Assembly (NCBI RefSeq): GCF_021405525.1 | Contig: NZ_JAGQAG010000001.1 | Coordinates: 1,674,001-1,738,000, forward strand | DNA: 64,000 bases | Direction: 5' to 3' | Origin: Ruegeria pomeroyi | Lineage (GTDB): Bacteria; Pseudomonadota; Alphaproteobacteria; Rhodobacterales; Rhodobacteraceae | Part shown: one piece after another, positions 16,011 to 25,852 of the stretch | Numbering within the stretch: position 1 is the first letter of the stretch | Layout of the letters: each line of letters opens with the position of its first letter | The notes under the pieces: model-generated | Databases searched by the model: none | Seen by the model: only the letters and a program-made list of their open reading frames with translations | What the model was told of the DNA's origin: nothing | Program-made: the position numbers and the translations under genes

Positions 16011-17126
16011 TTACCTGCTTTCTTGTTCTTCTGCCTGGGCCCCGGCTGGGGCTGGTTCATCTTGGGTAAGCGCGGCGGCGGATGCAACCCGGGCAGCCAG
16101 CCGCTCAGCAAAACCTGATTGCGCGAGAGTGAACGCAAGCTTGACCGCCGCAGAGATGCCGGTGGCATCGGCGCTGCCATGTGATTTGATCACGGTACCG
16201 TTCAACCCCAGGAATACGCCGCCATTCACGCGGCGCGGGTCGATCCGCTTGCTGAGCCGCTGGAGCGAGGTCACCGCGAGCAGCGAGGCCAGCCGCGACA
16301 GCGGCGAGTATTTGAAGGCCTCGCGCAACAGCGAGCCGATCATGCGGGCGGTGCCTTCGCCGGTCTTGATCGCAACATTGCCGGTGAACCCGTCGGTCAC
16401 GATCACGTCACAGCGCTTGCCGGGGATGTCGCTGCCTTCGACGAATCCTACGAATTCGTAATTGGCGCGTTCGGCATAATCGGCGATCAGGGCCTGCGCC
16501 TCTTTCAGCTCGGCCTTGCCCTTGTGTTCCTCGGTCCCGACGTTGAGCAGGCCGACACGGGGGCGGGGCAGGTTCATGCCGTTGCGGGCATAGGAGGCGC
16601 CCATCAGCGCATATTGCAGCAGGTCGCGGGCATCGGCGCGGATATCGGCACCCGCGTCCAGCAGCACGTTGAACCCCTGCGGATTGCCCGAGGGGAATAG
16701 AATCGCAATGGCCGGGCGGGTCACCCCCGGCAAACGCCGCAACCGCAACATGCTGAGCGCCATCAGCGCCCCGGTATTGCCGCAGCTGACCGCGCCGGCG
16801 GCTTCGCCACTGCGCACCGATTCCAGCGTCGACCACATCGAGGTGTTCTTGCCGTTGCGCACGACCTGGCTGGGCTTGTCCTCCATCGTGACCACATCGG
16901 CGCAATCACGAAAAACGACGCGTCCGTCCAGAACGCGCCGCTTGGCGACCAGCTTTCTCAGCCTGTCTTCGGGGCCGTGCAGAATGAACCCCACTTCGGG
17001 ATTCTTCTTTGCCGATTTCGCAATGCCTGCCACCACGACCGAGGGACCCGCGTCCCCGCCCATGGCGTCAACCGAGATGATGATCTGTCCGGACGCACTG
17101 CCGGTCTGATCGGGTTGAGCCGTCAT
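16011..17126 (-). CDS. plsX: Phosphate acyltransferase PlsX
   Basis: A 371-residue peripheral membrane enzyme that makes acyl-phosphate from acyl-ACP for phospholipid synthesis. It shows ISVDAMGGDAGPSVVVAG at the N-terminus, SCGNTGALMALSM in the centre, LLNVGTEEHKG, and VIVTDGFTGNVAIKTGEGTA. It lies 24 bases after rpmF and directly before fabH, the usual rpmF-plsX-fabH order. Confidence 0.96.
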   Translation of the reverse strand: MTAQPDQTGSASGQIIISVDAMGGDAGPSVVVAGIAKSAKKNPEVGFILHGPEDRLRKLVAKRRVLDGRVVFRDCADVVTMEDKPSQVVRNGKNTSMWSTLESVRSGEAAGAVSCGNTGALMALSMLRLRRLPGVTRPAIAILFPSGNPQGFNVLLDAGADIRADARDLLQYALMGASYARNGMNLPRPRVGLLNVGTEEHKGKAELKEAQALIADYAERANYEFVGFVEGSDIPGKRCDVIVTDGFTGNVAIKTGEGTARMIGSLLREAFKYSPLSRLASLLAVTSLQRLSKRIDPRRVNGGVFLGLNGTVIKSHGSADATGISAAVKLAFTLAQSGFAERLAARVASAAALTQDEPAPAGAQAEEQESR

Positions 17127-17150
17127 GCCGTGGCCTGCTCCAGATCGGGC

Positions 17151-17357
17151 TTAGGCCGCGTCTTCGTCCAGCTCGATCTCGTCGGCCTGGGCAACAACCT
17201 CGCGGTCGTCGTAGTGGCCGCAGGCGGCGCAGACGTGGTGCGGGCGCTTCAGCTCGCCGCAATTGCCACATTCGTTCGGGTTGGCAGCAACCAGGGCGTC
17301 ATGCGCACGGCGCATGTTGCGACGCGATTTGGATACTTTGTTCTGTTGGACAGCCAT
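17151..17357 (-). CDS. rpmF: 50S ribosomal protein L32
   Basis: A 68-residue ribosomal protein. [20 protein letters not shown] is the conserved basic start, followed by a zinc ribbon with [18 protein letters not shown] (four Cys, so the zinc-binding C+ form) and an acidic tail. The long frame reaching further upstream was rejected because L32 starts here. The 208 bases to the YceD-type gene probably hold its own promoter. Confidence 0.96.
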   Translation of the reverse strand: MAVQQNKVSKSRRNMRRAHDALVAANPNECGNCGELKRPHHVCAACGHYDDREVVAQADEIELDEDAA

Positions 17358-17565
17358 TGTCTCAACCTTTGTCTTAACTAAGGGCCGCAGACAGCGCCGC
17401 AGGCCGGTTTCATTCTTCGTTTCCCAGAAGGCGTGACGAGCGTTTAGGCCGCGGCCTTCGCATTGTCCAACCCTAAATCCGATTGAGCGCGCGAAAATAC
17501 TGCGATTCTCGCCACGTTCAAGGGGTTTTTCTGACCGCTCCCTATGGCAGGTTTCACCGCCCTTG

Positions 17566-18105
17566 TCATGAGTCTTTTTTGAGGGTTTCGCGCAGCGCGG
17601 CCAGCCCGGCAAAGGGGCGGGTTTCCTCGTCCGTCATTGCCTGTTTTCCCGGCTCGGTGAAGCCCGCCTGGCCTAGCTCGACGCCCTCTTTGCGGGGATA
17701 GGCGGGCAGATTCAGCGCGAGTGCCTCGCTCATTACGGCGTCCAGGTCGATGGTCGCGCGCAGCGGTTCGGCCTCGTCATCCTCGGTGGCCATTTCGGCC
17801 TCTTCCGCGTCCGGCTCGGTCCAATCGGCAAGAAACAGCCGGGTCAGCCGGGTGTCGATGCGGGTGGTGACCGGGTCCAGCGTGACGACGCAGGGCTGGA
17901 TCACGGTGGCGCCCAACTCGGCCTCAAGCCGCCAGTCCCGCTTGCCCTCGGCCCGGATCGTGCCGCTGAATCGCAGCTTGCGCAGGCCGTCCAGACCCAG
18001 ATCCTGGGCGATCTCGGCCAGTCGGGCAGGACCGGGGCGCAGGTCGAAGGCGGTAACGCTGTTTTGTGGCAGATCTGCGACCCGCAACACGGTTTCGTCG
18101 GACAT
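17566..18105 (-). CDS. YceD/DUF177 family protein
   Basis: A 179-residue protein of the family found upstream of rpmF in most bacteria, linked in E. coli and plants to 23S rRNA accumulation. Markers are the alpha-beta start [36 protein letters not shown] with a conserved Cys, and the acidic stretch [30 protein letters not shown] near the C-terminus is typical. The MSDET start was preferred over one 23 codons upstream because it fits the family and leaves room for a promoter opposite the BamE gene. Confidence 0.88.
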   Translation of the reverse strand: MSDETVLRVADLPQNSVTAFDLRPGPARLAEIAQDLGLDGLRKLRFSGTIRAEGKRDWRLEAELGATVIQPCVVTLDPVTTRIDTRLTRLFLADWTEPDAEEAEMATEDDEAEPLRATIDLDAVMSEALALNLPAYPRKEGVELGQAGFTEPGKQAMTDEETRPFAGLAALRETLKKDS

Positions 18106-18189
18106 TGGTGCGCTTTCGTCTGTTGAACCGGAGCAAAGGTTTCTGTAATCGGGATAAAAGGCGCGCAAGGCCAAGGCAAGGGGGCAGGA

Positions 18190-18657
18190 ATGTCAAAGAC
18201 CGCAGGGCTGCTGAAACCGGTGTTCCGCATCGTGGCTATTGGCCTCACCGTCGGTGCGCTGACCGCCTGTACCGCCATCTACCGCAATCACGGCTATGTA
18301 CCCACTGCCGAGGAGCTGGCCGCGATCCAGGTCGGTGTCGATACCCGCGACAGCGTGGTCGAGGCCGTGGGCACCCCCAGTTCCTCGGGTCTGTTGAACG
18401 AAAGCGGCTATTACTATGTGGCCAGTCGCATGCGCCATTACGGCGCCCGCGCGCCGCAGGTTGTCTCGCGCGAACTGGTGGCGATCAGCTTTGACCAGCG
18501 CGGCGTGGTCCGCAATATCGAGCGCTACGGGCTGGAAGACGGGCGGGTCATCCCTCTGGAACGGCGCGTGACCAGCTCCAGCGTCGAGGACAAGACCTTT
18601 ATCCGCCAGCTGCTGGGCAACTTGGGCAGTTTCAACCCCGCCAACGTGATCAACTGA
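18190..18657 (+). CDS. bamE: BamE/SmpA-type outer-membrane assembly lipoprotein
   Basis: A 155-residue lipoprotein. Signal peptide residues 1-26 end in the lipobox LTAC (Cys27 lipidated). The body has the BamE fold features VGVDTRDSVVEAVGTPSSSG, then SGYYYVASRM and ISFDQRGVVRNIERYGLEDG. BamE is a small subunit of the beta-barrel assembly machine. It is divergent from the YceD-type gene and stands before the acyltransferase. The BamB-type lipoprotein of the same complex is at 41.8 kb. Confidence 0.88.
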   Translation: MSKTAGLLKPVFRIVAIGLTVGALTACTAIYRNHGYVPTAEELAAIQVGVDTRDSVVEAVGTPSSSGLLNESGYYYVASRMRHYGARAPQVVSRELVAISFDQRGVVRNIERYGLEDGRVIPLERRVTSSSVEDKTFIRQLLGNLGSFNPANVIN

Positions 18658-18743
18658 TCGGCAAGACCTGTCACCCCGGCGTCACATCTTGTGTGCTAGG
18701 GGTCGGCCCACTAGGTTTGACCTGTTCAGTGGAGGGCCGCGTG

Positions 18744-19484
18744 ATGCCGGATACCGTACTGTTGAGCAAAGGCCGCTATCGCGCGCGTCTGGCGCAGGGG
18801 CCTGCGGATATCGCCGCGGCTCAGGCGCTGCGGACACGGGCCTTTCGTACCGCGACACCCGACCGGGACCGGTTCGACTCTCTCTGCGACCACATTCTGG
18901 TCGAGGACATGCGACAGGGCGCTGCGCTGGTCTGCTGCTTTCGCATGCTGACGATGGAGGGTGGCGCCGAGATCGGGCGCAGCTATTCGGCGCAATTCTA
19001 CGAGTTGGCGGGGCTGCAAAGCTTCGAGGGCCGCATGGTCGAGATGGGCCGGTTCTGCATCCATCCCGATCATCACGACGCCGATATCCTGCGCGCGGCC
19101 TGGGGGGCTATGACCGCCTTTGTCGACCGCACCGGGGTGCAGATGCTGTTTGGCTGCTCTTCTTTCGCCGGGACCGAGACGGCCGATTATCTTGATGCCT
19201 TCGCGATGCTGAAGCACCGTCATCTGGCGCCCAAGCGCTGGCTGCCGCGGGTCAAGGCGCCCGACGTGTTCCGATTCGCCGCCCGCCTGCGGCGCAAGCC
19301 CGACGCCAAGAAGGCGATGCTGCGGATGCCGCCGCTGCTCAGGACCTATCTGCTGATGGGCGGCTGGGTCAGCGACCACGCGGTGGTGGACCGGCAGATG
19401 AACACGCTGCATGTGTTTACCGGGCTCGAGATCGGCGCGATCCCGCCCGCCCGCAAGCGGCTGTTGCGGGCAGTGGCGGGCTAG
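18744..19484 (+). CDS. OlsB/GlsB-type N-acyltransferase for aminolipids
   Basis: A 246-residue GNAT-fold enzyme of the OlsB family, which transfers a 3-hydroxyacyl chain from ACP to an amino acid. Seen parts are IAAAQALRTRAFR, DHILVEDMRQGAALVCCFRM and MVEMGRFCIHPDHHDADILR. In OlsB the acceptor is ornithine; a roseobacter homologue (GlsB) uses glutamine. There is no OlsA-type O-acyltransferase next to it, while ornithine-lipid olsB usually has one, so the GlsB role is possible. GGAGGGC precedes the chosen ATG, which follows an in-frame GTG by one codon. Confidence 0.78.
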   Translation: MPDTVLLSKGRYRARLAQGPADIAAAQALRTRAFRTATPDRDRFDSLCDHILVEDMRQGAALVCCFRMLTMEGGAEIGRSYSAQFYELAGLQSFEGRMVEMGRFCIHPDHHDADILRAAWGAMTAFVDRTGVQMLFGCSSFAGTETADYLDAFAMLKHRHLAPKRWLPRVKAPDVFRFAARLRRKPDAKKAMLRMPPLLRTYLLMGGWVSDHAVVDRQMNTLHVFTGLEIGAIPPARKRLLRAVAG

Positions 19485-19564
19485 GCTCAGGATTGTTGGG
19501 TCCTGAGCCTGGAGGGCACACAAGGGGCGTTGACGCCATGCGGGGCGCGGTTTAGCTGGCGGGC

Positions 19565-21373
19565 ATGGCACGTATTCCTCTGTTGCAGATGACCGGTATC
19601 TCGCTGACCTTCGGCGGCGAGCCGGTATTTTCCGATCTCGATCTGGTGGTTCAGCCGGGCGACCGCGTGGCGCTTGTCGGGCGCAACGGGTCGGGCAAAT
19701 CCACCCTGATGAAGGTGATGGCCGGGCTGGTCGAACCCGACGCGGGCGAGATCGTGATCCCGCCCGGCAAGTCGGTCGGTTACATGGAGCAGGACCCGAC
19801 CATGACCGGGTTTGCCACGCTGGGCGATTACGCCGCGAGCGGGCTGGAGCCGGGCGAGCTTTACAAGGTCGAGCGCGCCGGTGAGGGGCTGAAATTCGAC
19901 CCCGCCCGCGCGGTCGAGACCGCCTCGGGCGGCGAGCGGCGCCGCGCCGCGCTGGCCAAGCTGATGGCCGAGGCGCCCGAGCTGATGTTGCTGGACGAGC
20001 CGACCAACCATCTGGATATCGAGGCAATCGGCTGGCTCGAGCGCGAGCTATCGGCCACCCGCGCCGCCTTTGTCCTGATCTCGCACGACCGCGCCTTTTT
20101 GCGTGCATTGACGCGCGCAACCCTTTGGATCGATAGGGGAATGGTGCGTCGGCAAGAGCGCGGGTTCGAGGATTTCGAGGCTTGGCGCGACAAGGTCTGG
20201 GAGGACGAGGACACCGCCCGCCACAAGTTGAACCGGCTGATCAAATCCGAAAGCCGCTGGGCGGTCGAAGGCATCAGCGCCCGGCGCAAGCGCAACCAGG
20301 GCCGGGTGCGCGCGCTTCAGGCGTTGCGGGCCGAACGTGCCTCGCAGATCAAGCGTCAGGGCACGGCGGCGATGTCGCTGGATTCGGGTCCGAAATCGGG
20401 CCGAAAGGTGATCGAGGCGCAGGGCCTGACCAAGGCGTTCGATGGCAAGCCCATCCTGCGCGGGCTGGACCTGACCGTGCTGCGCGGCGACCGGGTCGCC
20501 TTTGTCGGTCCCAATGGGGTGGGCAAGACCACCGTGCTCAAGATGCTGCTGGGGCAGGTCGAACCGGACAGCGGCACCGTTCGGCTGGGCACCAATCTGG
20601 AGATCGCGGTATTCGACCAGACCCGCGCCCAGCTCGACCCCGAGATGAGCCTGTGGGACAGCCTGACCAGCGACCCCGAGATGCGCGTGTCGGGCAAGGC
20701 CGATCAGGTCATGGTACGCGGCCAGCCCAAACATGTGGTCGCCTATCTCAAGGATTTCCTGTTCGACGAACGCCAGGCGCGGGCGGCGGTGAAATCGCTC
20801 TCGGGCGGTGAAAAGGCGCGGCTGTTGCTGGCGCGGCTGATGGCGAAACCCTCGAATGTGCTGGTGCTGGACGAACCGACCAACGACCTGGATGTGGAGA
20901 CGCTCGACCTGTTGCAGGAGATTCTGGGCGATTACGATGGCACCGTGCTGCTGGTCAGCCACGACCGCGATTTCCTCGACCGCGTCGCCACTACCACGGT
21001 TGCAATGGAGGGGGATGGCCGCGCCGTGGTCTATGCCGGAGGCTGGACGGACTATCGCGCGCAACGGGGCGAGGATGCGCCGAAAGAAGATGTGAAATCA
21101 AAACCTTCTGCGCCAAAGGCAAAGCAAGAGGTGAAGCCGAAATCGGGCCTCACCTTCTCGGAAAAGCACCGGCTCGAGGCGCTGCCGGCCGAGATCGCCC
21201 GACTTGAAGCCGAGATTGCCAAGTTGCAGGAACTGATGGCCGACCCCGAGCTTTATACCCGTGAGCCGGTCAAGTTCCAGAAAGCGACCGAAGCGCTGGT
21301 GCAGCGGCAAGAGAAACTCTCTGCCGCCGAAGAGGAATGGCTGACGCTGGAAGAAAAGGCCGAGGCCGGGTAA
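19565..21373 (+). CDS. ABC-F family ATPase (Uup-like)
   Basis: A 602-residue soluble protein with two ATP-binding cassettes and no membrane part. The first has GRNGSGKST, ASGGERRR and LLDEPTNHLDI; the second GPNGVGKTT, LSGGEKARL and VLDEPTNDLDV. A basic linker (KRNQGRVRALQALRAERASQ) joins them, and the C-terminus (LEALPAEIARLEAEIAKLQE) is a predicted coiled coil as in Uup. ABC-F proteins act on the ribosome or on DNA. It starts 80 bases after the acyltransferase and faces the SDR gene. Confidence 0.9.
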   Translation: MARIPLLQMTGISLTFGGEPVFSDLDLVVQPGDRVALVGRNGSGKSTLMKVMAGLVEPDAGEIVIPPGKSVGYMEQDPTMTGFATLGDYAASGLEPGELYKVERAGEGLKFDPARAVETASGGERRRAALAKLMAEAPELMLLDEPTNHLDIEAIGWLERELSATRAAFVLISHDRAFLRALTRATLWIDRGMVRRQERGFEDFEAWRDKVWEDEDTARHKLNRLIKSESRWAVEGISARRKRNQGRVRALQALRAERASQIKRQGTAAMSLDSGPKSGRKVIEAQGLTKAFDGKPILRGLDLTVLRGDRVAFVGPNGVGKTTVLKMLLGQVEPDSGTVRLGTNLEIAVFDQTRAQLDPEMSLWDSLTSDPEMRVSGKADQVMVRGQPKHVVAYLKDFLFDERQARAAVKSLSGGEKARLLLARLMAKPSNVLVLDEPTNDLDVETLDLLQEILGDYDGTVLLVSHDRDFLDRVATTTVAMEGDGRAVVYAGGWTDYRAQRGEDAPKEDVKSKPSAPKAKQEVKPKSGLTFSEKHRLEALPAEIARLEAEIAKLQELMADPELYTREPVKFQKATEALVQRQEKLSAAEEEWLTLEEKAEAG

Positions 21374-21394
21374 GCCCGGCCACGGGCCAAAGGC

Positions 21395-22150
21395 TCAGCG
21401 CATCCGCAGGGCGCCGTCGAGGCGGATCACCTCGCCGTTGAGATAGCCCATCTCGACGATGAACCCGGCCAGACGGCCGTATTCGCGCGGGTCTCCCAGG
21501 CGGGCGGGATTCGGCACATCGGCGGCCAGACCTGCGCGCACCTCTTCAGGCAGGCCCATCAGCATCGGCGTCAGGAAGATGCCGGGTGCGATGGTCATCA
21601 CCCGAATCCCGGTCGAGGCCAGATCGCGCGCCATCGGCAGGGTCATGCCCACAACGCCACCCTTGGAGGCGGAATAGGCCACCTGGCCCTTTTGCCCGTC
21701 AAAGGCCGCGACCGAGGCGGTGTTGATGATCACGCCGCGCGCGCCATCCGGTTCGGGGTCGTTCTTTGCCATCTCGACGGCGGCCAGGCGCGCGACGTTG
21801 AAGCTGCCGACCAGGTTGATGTCGATGGTGCGCTGGAAGGCGTCCAGGGGATGCGCGCCTTCCTTGCCCACCGTCTTGATGCCATAGGCGATACCGGCGC
21901 AGTTCACCGCGGCGGTGATCTTGCCCATCTTCTCCATGGCGTGGGCGATGGCGGCGGCGACCGAGTCTTCGCTGGTCACGTCGGTCTGGGCAAAATGCCC
22001 GCCGATCTCGGCGGCGACCTTTTCACCGCGTTCGGCATCGCGGTCGAGGATAGTCACCTGCGCGCCGTTCTCGGCGAAATAGCGGGCGGTTGCCTCGCCC
22101 AGACCGGAGGCGCCGCCGGTGATCACGGCTGCGGTTGTGTCGAGTTGCAT
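21395..22150 (-). CDS. SDR family dehydrogenase, HSD17B10-like
   Basis: A 251-residue short-chain dehydrogenase/reductase. The cofactor motif is [12 protein letters not shown], with the Asp of ILDRDAE favouring NAD+. The active site is in [20 protein letters not shown] followed by KGG (Ser, Tyr and Lys). The overall form is that of 3-hydroxyacyl-CoA dehydrogenase type II. It is likely to act on a short acyl-CoA in branched amino-acid or lipid breakdown, but no such genes are adjacent. Confidence 0.9.
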   Translation of the reverse strand: MQLDTTAAVITGGASGLGEATARYFAENGAQVTILDRDAERGEKVAAEIGGHFAQTDVTSEDSVAAAIAHAMEKMGKITAAVNCAGIAYGIKTVGKEGAHPLDAFQRTIDINLVGSFNVARLAAVEMAKNDPEPDGARGVIINTASVAAFDGQKGQVAYSASKGGVVGMTLPMARDLASTGIRVMTIAPGIFLTPMLMGLPEEVRAGLAADVPNPARLGDPREYGRLAGFIVEMGYLNGEVIRLDGALRMR

Positions 22151-22177
22151 GGGCCTCTCCCTGATATGAACATATGT

Positions 22178-23080
22178 TCAATAATCCGGGGCGGGGGCGT
22201 CTGTCCAGCTTTGTTGCATGCGCCTGCGGTCGAGCCAGGCCAGCGGACGCAACGTTTTGCCCATAGGCGGCCACCAGGCCCAGGTACCGCCAAGGGGGCG
22301 GGCGCGGGCGCCGGTGCCCAGCTTGAACCGGGTCAGGCCGGGGGTTTGTTCGGTCTCCACCGGGCCGAGGTCAAGCCGGGTCGCGCCTTGGGCGGCGAGC
22401 CATGTCATCGCTTGCCACATCAGCAGGGTCTGGGCGCTGGCGGCCCGGCCCGCCGGGGTGCTGTGGCCGATGTGATAGCTGGCCGCCGTGCCGTGACGCA
22501 GGATCAGCAGGCCCGCGATGGGGGAGCCGCTTTGGTGGGCTGTGAACAGCTGCGCCGCGCCGGGATTGGCGCGCGCATGGGCCAGCGTCAGGGCGATGGG
22601 CCAGTTGCGATAGCCGCGCGCGCGTTGTTGCGCGGCCTCGGCGGTGAGCAGCCAATGCGCGGGGTCCAGCGGCAGCGGGCCTTGGGTCACGCGCAAGCCC
22701 TGGCCGCGGGCATGGCGCAGGCGGTTGCGCCATTTCTGTTGCAGCCCCGCCATCAGATCGCCGGTGAGATCCAGTTCAGCCACATGGGCCGGGGTGATCA
22801 ATGGCACCGCCCCCAGCCGATCGAGACCCGGGCAGGCTGTGTCCGGGTTCATCAGGATCAGGCTGCGGCGCAACCCGGCGCGGGCGAGCAGGTCGGGCAG
22901 GGTCGGCGGGGCAAGCCGGGCACGGCTGAGCAGGGCGATGGGCAGCCCGCCAATGCGCCGTGTCAGCACCAGTGTTCCGTCATCCAGTCGCGCCGCCCGC
23001 TGGCCGCAAAGTGCCAGTGCGGCGGCGAATTCGGCGCTTTGCTGCAAGGGGGGCGCATCGGGGGCGGGGGTGTCGCACAT
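22178..23080 (-). CDS. GNAT/FemAB-like acyltransferase
   Basis: A 300-residue protein with the look of a GNAT-type (FemAB-related) transferase: KWRNRLRHARGQGLRV, then GSPIAGLLILRHGTAASYHIG, LLMWQAMTWLAAQGATRLDLG and GLTRFKLGTGA. The last two blocks match the acceptor fold of FemAB-type proteins. The substrate is unknown. The N-terminus is rich in Leu/Ala/Pro. The open frame runs 108 codons further upstream, but that part is low-complexity and crosses a terminator-like element, so MCDTP was chosen. Confidence 0.7.
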   Translation of the reverse strand: MCDTPAPDAPPLQQSAEFAAALALCGQRAARLDDGTLVLTRRIGGLPIALLSRARLAPPTLPDLLARAGLRRSLILMNPDTACPGLDRLGAVPLITPAHVAELDLTGDLMAGLQQKWRNRLRHARGQGLRVTQGPLPLDPAHWLLTAEAAQQRARGYRNWPIALTLAHARANPGAAQLFTAHQSGSPIAGLLILRHGTAASYHIGHSTPAGRAASAQTLLMWQAMTWLAAQGATRLDLGPVETEQTPGLTRFKLGTGARARPLGGTWAWWPPMGKTLRPLAWLDRRRMQQSWTDAPAPDY

Positions 23081-23085
23081 GGCGC

Positions 23086-23120
23086 CATTAACCGGTTCGA
23101 AACCTAAGACCGGGTTAATG
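23086..23120. promoter_or_regulatory. Inverted repeat in a divergent promoter region
   Basis: CATTAACC and GGTTAATG form an 8-bp perfect inverted repeat with 19 bases between, in the 45-base gap between the FemAB-like gene (minus) and a small ORF (plus). TTAACC resembles half of a CtrA site, but spacing does not fit the TTAA-N7-TTAA consensus. It may be an operator. Confidence 0.3.
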
Positions 23121-23125
23121 CGTGT

Positions 23126-23248
23126 ATGAAACGGGTATTTGGCCAGGGGATCGCCGCCCCGAGACCGACGCGGGCGGTCGCCGCCTTGCTGGCGGCGATC
23201 CTGTCCGCTGTGCTGCTGCTGGGTTTGGGGGGTATGGCCCTGTTCTGA
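23126..23248 (+). CDS. Possible 40-residue single-pass membrane protein
   Basis: A short open frame, MKRVFGQGIAAPRPTRAV followed by a hydrophobic stretch (AALLAAILSAVLLLGLGGMALF) given here as two parts of one helix. It has a positive N-terminus and one membrane span, the form of many small bacterial membrane proteins. The ribosome site is weak. It is followed directly by a hairpin element. It could be real or chance; there is no other evidence. Confidence 0.35.
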   Translation: MKRVFGQGIAAPRPTRAVAALLAAILSAVLLLGLGGMALF

Positions 23249-23263
23249 GCCCAGTCGGGGCAA

Positions 23264-23325
23264 GGGGGCGCTGCCCCCTCGGCCCTTGCGGGCCTCACCC
23301 CCGGAGTATTTGGGGCGAAATGAAG
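23264..23325. repeat. Intergenic modular terminator-like element, copy 2
   Basis: GGGGGC-GCT-GCCCCC hairpin, then GGCCC-TTGC-GGGCC hairpin, then CCCCGGAGTATTT...GCGAAATGAAG. The first hairpin is identical to that of copy 1 read on the other strand. The last box differs by one base from copy 5 at 54.6 kb. It lies before the 3' end of tyrS and after the small ORF. Confidence 0.6.
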
Positions 23326-23336
23326 GGGCGGTTGTT

Positions 23337-24584
23337 TTACGCCAGCTGTACCAGCGCGTGGCGTTTCTTGCCTGCGCTGAGCTTGATCGGTTGGGTGAGG
23401 TCACCCGCTTCGATCATCATCCCCGCATCGGTCAGCGGCGCGTCGTTCAGACGGGCGCCGTCCTCGGCGATGAGGCGCTTGGCCTCCTTGCCGGATTTGG
23501 CAAGGCCGGTCTTGACGATCAGCTGCACGATGGAGGCGGGCAGGTCGGCGGCGCCCAGCGTCAGCGTGGGCAGGTCGTCGCCGATGCCGCCCTTTTCGAA
23601 CACTTCACGGGCGGTGGCCTCGGCCGCCGCCGCCGCCTCGGCCCCGTGACAAAGGGCGGTGACCTCGTTCGCGAGGATCACCTTGGCGGCGTTGATCTCG
23701 GAGCCCGCCAGCGCGCCCAGGCGGTCGCATTCGTTCACCGGAAGCTCGGTATAGAGTTTCAGGAACCGGCCCACATCGGCATCGGTGGTGTTGCGCCAGA
23801 ACTGCCAGAATTCGTAAGGCGAGCGCATGTCGGGGTTCAGCCAGACGGCGCCGTCCTGGCTCTTGCCCATCTTCTTGCCGTCAGACGTGGTCAGCAGCGG
23901 TGAAGTGAGGCCATAGACCTCGTGATCGATCACCCGGCGGGTCAGGTCGATGCCGTTGACGATGTTGCCCCACTGGTCCGAGCCACCCATTTGCAGGATA
24001 CAGCCATAGCGGCGGTTCAGCTCCATGAAATCATAGGCTTGCAGGATCATGTAGTTGAATTCGAGGAAGCTGAGCGATTGTTCCCGGTCGAGGCGGGATT
24101 TCACGCTCTCGAAGCTGAGCATCCGGTTGACCGAGAAATGTCGCCCGATATCGCGCAGGAAATCGAGATAGTTCAGATCGGCCAGCCATTCGTCATTGTT
24201 GAGCATCAGTGCCGCGTTCTCGGCACCGCTGTCATAGTCGATATAGGCGGCAAAGACCTTGCGGATCCCCGCGATGTTCTCGTCGATCTGGGCGGGCGTC
24301 AGCAGCGGCCGCTCGTCGGCGCGGAAAGACGGGTCGCCCACCTTGGTGGTGCCGCCGCCCATCAGCGTGATCGGCTTGTGCCCGGTCTTTTGCAGCCAGC
24401 GCAGCATCATGATTTGAATGAGGCTGCCCACGTGCAGCGATTTGGCGGTGGCGTCAAAGCCGATATAGCCGGGCTGGCATCCCTTGATCAGCGCCTCGTC
24501 GAGGCCCTGATAATCGGTGCAGTCGGCGAGATAGCCGCGCTCCATCATCACCGCGATGAAATCCGATTTGGGATGGTAGGTCAT
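23337..24584 (-). CDS. tyrS: Tyrosyl-tRNA synthetase
   Basis: A 415-residue class I synthetase. [16 protein letters not shown] carries the HIGH-type motif (HVGS), and [12 protein letters not shown] the KMSKS-type motif. The C-terminal S4 domain ([22 protein letters not shown]) binds tRNA. The start [10 protein letters not shown] was chosen over one 10 codons upstream because it matches the family. It is divergent from anmK. Confidence 0.95.
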   Translation of the reverse strand: MTYHPKSDFIAVMMERGYLADCTDYQGLDEALIKGCQPGYIGFDATAKSLHVGSLIQIMMLRWLQKTGHKPITLMGGGTTKVGDPSFRADERPLLTPAQIDENIAGIRKVFAAYIDYDSGAENAALMLNNDEWLADLNYLDFLRDIGRHFSVNRMLSFESVKSRLDREQSLSFLEFNYMILQAYDFMELNRRYGCILQMGGSDQWGNIVNGIDLTRRVIDHEVYGLTSPLLTTSDGKKMGKSQDGAVWLNPDMRSPYEFWQFWRNTTDADVGRFLKLYTELPVNECDRLGALAGSEINAAKVILANEVTALCHGAEAAAAAEATAREVFEKGGIGDDLPTLTLGAADLPASIVQLIVKTGLAKSGKEAKRLIAEDGARLNDAPLTDAGMMIEAGDLTQPIKLSAGKKRHALVQLA

Positions 24585-24646
24585 GTCTTGCCTCGGGGTT
24601 GGATTGCGGGGCACTTATAGGCGGCAGTTGAACAAAGGAAAAGGCC

Positions 24647-25759
24647 ATGAAGAGGGCCATCGGGCGAGAGGGGCCGGTCACGGCGCTGGGGGCGATGTCG
24701 GGCACGTCGCTGGACGGGGTCGATGCGGCGGTGGTCGAGACCGATGGTCTGGCGATTTTTGGGTTCGGGCCGGTGGGGTACCGCGCCTATTCGGCGGAGG
24801 AACGCAGCGTGCTGCGCGCCGGTCTGGGGCGTTGGGCCGGGCCAGAGGTGGAGGCGGCGGGCGATCTGGTGACGCGGGCCCATGCGCAGGCGCTGGCCGG
24901 GTTCGAGGACGTCGATCTGGTGGGCTTTCACGGACAGACCCTGGCGCATGAGCCGCGCGGGCGGGGTACATTGCAAGTTGGCGACGGCGCGTCCTTGTCC
25001 GCCGCCCTGGGGCGGCCGGTGGTCTGGGATTTCCGCAGCGACGATGTGCAGCTGGGTGGAGAGGGCGCGCCTTTGGCGCCGTTCTTTCATTTTGCCTGCG
25101 CCAAGTGGATCGGCGCGACCGAACCCTTGTGTTTTCTGAACCTCGGCGGGGTGGGCAACTTGACCTATGTGGATCCGGGTTTTGACCGGCCCGAGGTGCC
25201 CGGCGCATTGTTGGCCTTTGACACCGGTCCGGCCAACGCGCCGGTCAACGATCTGATGCAGGCGCGGCTGGGTCTGCCGATGGACGAGGGCGGCGCGGTG
25301 GCGCGGGGCGGGACTGTAGAGACCGGCGCGCTGGAGCTGTTCCTGGCCGAGCCCTATTTTGCAAGAATGCCGCCCAAGTCGCTGGACCGAAACGATTTTG
25401 CCGAGATGATCGGGCTGGTGTCCGAACTCAGCGACAGCGACGCGGTGGCGACGCTGACGGGTATGTGCGCGGCAGCGGTGGCGCAGGGGATGGAACATTG
25501 CCCGCGTCCGCCTGCGCGGGTGCTGGTTACCGGCGGCGGGCGGCATAACCCGGTGCTGATGGAGATGTTGCAGGTGTCCTTGGATTGTGCCGTCGAACCG
25601 GTTGAAAGCGTCGGGCTCGATGGCGACATGCTCGAGGCGCAGGCCTTCGCCTATCTGGCGGTGCGGGTGGCGCGCGGCCTGCCGACCTCGTGCCCCGGCA
25701 CCACCGGCGTGGGCGCGCTGGTGGGCGGCGGCATCGTCAGCCTGCCGGATGAGGCATGA
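24647..25759 (+). CDS. anmK: Anhydro-N-acetylmuramic acid kinase
   Basis: A 370-residue sugar kinase of the ASKHA fold that opens and phosphorylates anhydroMurNAc during peptidoglycan recycling. The signature [20 protein letters not shown] is at the N-terminus, with [38 protein letters not shown] and [15 protein letters not shown] further on. With nagZ at 9.9 kb it covers two steps of the same recycling route. Confidence 0.95.
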   Translation: MKRAIGREGPVTALGAMSGTSLDGVDAAVVETDGLAIFGFGPVGYRAYSAEERSVLRAGLGRWAGPEVEAAGDLVTRAHAQALAGFEDVDLVGFHGQTLAHEPRGRGTLQVGDGASLSAALGRPVVWDFRSDDVQLGGEGAPLAPFFHFACAKWIGATEPLCFLNLGGVGNLTYVDPGFDRPEVPGALLAFDTGPANAPVNDLMQARLGLPMDEGGAVARGGTVETGALELFLAEPYFARMPPKSLDRNDFAEMIGLVSELSDSDAVATLTGMCAAAVAQGMEHCPRPPARVLVTGGGRHNPVLMEMLQVSLDCAVEPVESVGLDGDMLEAQAFAYLAVRVARGLPTSCPGTTGVGALVGGGIVSLPDEA

Positions 25760-25774
25760 CGGGGTGCTGCTGCT

Positions 25775-25797
25775 GAAAAAATTCGTCGAATTTTTTC
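25775..25797. terminator. Bidirectional terminator between anmK and the EEP gene
   Basis: GAAAAAATTCG and CGAATTTTTTC form an 11-bp perfect inverted repeat around one T. The outer A and T runs give a U-tract in either direction, as fits the convergent genes on both sides. CCCCGGGAAAAATGTC...AGAAAGAAG follows at 25801, which resembles the last box of the modular element (copy 3). Confidence 0.7.
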
Positions 25798-25852
25798 GCC
25801 CCCCGGGAAAAATGTCCGAGCAGAAAGAAGCCTGTGCGCCGTTTGAGGGTTG

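Noticed and set aside
13963-16461. 832-codon plus-strand frame opposite MerR, ihfA, fabH and plsX
   Set aside because: All four genes beneath it have family signatures; the long frame has none.
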